Shown here: positions 32,841 through 33,672 of the stretch, piece after piece
Position numbering within the stretch: the first letter of the stretch is position 1
Layout: the number at the start of each line of letters is the position of its first letter
Assembly: GCA_028280025.1 (NCBI GenBank)
Contig: JANQMO010000053.1
Span: forward strand, 1 to 33,672
Origin: Chlorobium sp.
GTDB taxonomy: Bacteria; Bacteroidota; Chlorobiia; Chlorobiales; Chlorobiaceae
Direction of reading: 5' to 3'
Length of the DNA: 33,672 bases
Translations under genes and position numbers: made by a program
The notes under the pieces: generated by a model
The model's database searches: none
What the model was told of the DNA's origin: nothing
Seen by the model: the letters and a program-made list of their open reading frames with translations, nothing else

Positions 32841-33272
32841 ATGATCATTTCCAGGAAAATAGAGATCGATTACGGCCACACGCTGCCGAACAGCTTTTCC
32901 TTCTGCAACCAGCTTCACGGCCACAGGGGAACCGTTGTTGCGACCGTCGAGGGAAAGATCATCGACCGGGAAGGCGATCCTGAAGAAGGCATGGTCATGG
33001 ATTTCAAGTTCCTCAACGACATCATGATGGAGCACATCCACAACCGGCTCGACCACGGATTCGCCGTCTGGAAAAACGACCACGAAGACCTCGAATTCAT
33101 CCTCAAACGCAACAAGCGAGTCGTCATAACCGACGAACCCCCGACCGCAGAGAGCCTCGCAAAGTGGGCCTACAACCAGATCCAGCCCCACCTCCCCGAA
33201 AACGTTACCCTCAAAAACCTCCGCTGGTACGAGACACCGAATAATTGGGCGGATTATACCGGCGACGAGTAA
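32841..33272 (+). CDS. queD: 6-pyruvoyl-tetrahydropterin synthase / QueD family protein
   Basis: The 143-residue protein matches the PTPS/QueD fold. Zinc ligands are His13 (DYGHTLPN) and His26/His28 (QLHGHRG), with the catalytic Cys22 just before them (FCNQLHGH). MVMDFKFLND (51-60), the catalytic Asp71-His72 (RLDHGF) and Glu131 (WYETPNNW) follow. QueD converts dihydroneopterin triphosphate to 6-carboxytetrahydropterin for queuosine. A pterin-related role is the alternative. The ATG at 32841 gives the normal N-terminus, with AAGG about 11 bases upstream; a longer open frame upstream is low-complexity. No other queuosine genes are in view. Confidence 0.87.
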   Translation: MIISRKIEIDYGHTLPNSFSFCNQLHGHRGTVVATVEGKIIDREGDPEEGMVMDFKFLNDIMMEHIHNRLDHGFAVWKNDHEDLEFILKRNKRVVITDEPPTAESLAKWAYNQIQPHLPENVTLKNLRWYETPNNWADYTGDE

Positions 33273-33580
33273 AAAAGCCAGCGTTAACCATCCTCTTCAT
33301 ACATATCTTTGACGAAGGCGTACATCAGCATCCACATTGGAGCGGGATAGTCCGAGAGCCGAACGATTCCTTGTCAGAATCGCCCGCGATCAGTTGTGAT
33401 GGTGTCTTTGTAAGGATTGTCGCCATACCGGATTTTGCTTTTCAACAAGTTCCGAAGCGACAGAAATGATGACAAGCGTTGGCGCAAGAACCCGTTCCAT
33501 ATGGAAAGGGAAATTATGCGATCGCCATAAAACAGACATAAAGACCATCAGAACCTACATGCAAATATACTAAAAACCAC
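33273..33580. other. Intergenic stretch without recognisable gene
   Basis: I see no supportable gene, RNA or repeat in these roughly 300 bases after the QueD-like gene. A short plus-strand ORF overlaps the QueD-like 3' end, but has no family features and poor codon character. Confidence 0.5.
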
Positions 33581-33672
33581 TACTGTCCGGTTAAAATAGG
33601 GCGAGTTGAGGCACTGGCTCCCTCGCCTTTTTGATGGAACGCTCGTTGAACGACAAAATATCGATGAGCAGT
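33581..33672 (+). mobile_element. Possible left edge of an insertion sequence, cut by the window end
   Basis: The sequence ACTGTCCGGTTAAAATAGGG (33582-33601) looks like an insertion-sequence terminal repeat. It is followed by a hairpin with T run, then an ATG (33634) opening a frame (MERSLNDKISMSS) that runs off the window. Hairpins between the left end and the transposase gene are common in such elements. No transposase signature is visible in the 13 codons present, so this is a guess from architecture. Confidence 0.22.
33600..33632 (+). terminator. Terminator-like hairpin with T run
   Basis: GGCGAG (33600-33605) pairs with CTCGCC (33622-33627); GAG (33608-33610) pairs with CTC (33618-33620) inside it, leaving a 7-base loop. 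TTTTT follows at 33628-33632. It is over 300 bases beyond the QueD-like gene. It might end that transcript, or guard the edge of a mobile element from read-through. Confidence 0.45.

Noticed and set aside
33245..33469. 74-codon plus-strand ORF after the QueD-like gene
   Set aside because: It overlaps the end of a real gene in another frame and shows no family or ribosome-site support.
1..33672. CRISPR array, rRNA, tRNA, riboswitch or prophage
   Set aside because: I looked for regular spacer-repeat arrays, cloverleaf patterns, long conserved leaders and phage genes and saw none I could support; the periodic tracts have a 7-base unit and no unique spacers.

Overview
The window is chromosomal DNA of a green sulfur bacterium (Chlorobiaceae; gene content and moderate GC fit a Chlorobium- or Prosthecochloris-like genome). 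The diagnostic genes are a bacteriochlorophyll a cluster (bchF-bchC-bchX), a CrtQ-type zeta-carotene desaturase, C5-pathway tetrapyrrole genes (hemA-hemC-hemD, hemB), a type III glutamine synthetase and a bacillithiol deacetylase. Almost all of it is core metabolism. I see no CRISPR array, rRNA, tRNA, prophage or complete insertion sequence. I see no multi-gene system of unknown type.

Layout. 1-1.6 kb: an AT-richer endonuclease/exonuclease/phosphatase-fold gene and a small cysteine-rich CWC protein, the most accessory-looking part. 1.7-3.4 kb: aroK-aroB (shikimate pathway). 3.4-5.5 kb: type III pantothenate kinase with an unknown membrane protein, then a YjbQ-family gene. 5.6-8.3 kb: an Lrp/AsnC regulator transcribed into glnN on the minus strand. 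8.6-11.7 kb: a tiny ORF, crtQ and a translationally coupled pair of small glycosyltransferase-like genes. 11.9-14.1 kb: a repeat-rich helical protein and a sigma-54 response regulator. 14.3-17.3 kb: dut, a BshB1-type deacetylase and a solute-binding lipoprotein. 17.4-19.9 kb: bchF-bchC-bchX. 20.1-21.9 kb: typA. 22.0-26.0 kb: hemX/ccsA-like gene, hemA, hemC, hemD. 26.0-29.0 kb: rmuC, a HisN-like phosphatase and an unknown protein on the minus strand. 29.2-33.3 kb: hemB, aroC, cysE (minus) and queD-like. The last 90 bases may be the edge of a mobile element.

The genes fit together around phototrophy. hemA/C/D/B supply uroporphyrinogen III to bacteriochlorophyll synthesis, bchF/C/X act late in bacteriochlorophyll a synthesis, and crtQ acts in carotenoid synthesis. 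aroK/B/C feed chorismate for aromatics and quinones, glnN with its Lrp regulator assimilates ammonium, and cysE plus the BshB1 homologue concern cysteine and low-molecular-weight thiols.

The most unusual signals are three. First, BchX carries a roughly 85-residue C-terminal extension whose end resembles sigma-70 region 4 (helix-turn-helix). Second, intergenic tracts with 7-base periodicity in several sequence families lie mainly at convergent gene ends. Third, an approximately 93-bp dispersed element with a long perfect hairpin occurs twice, and both copies sit inside such tracts.
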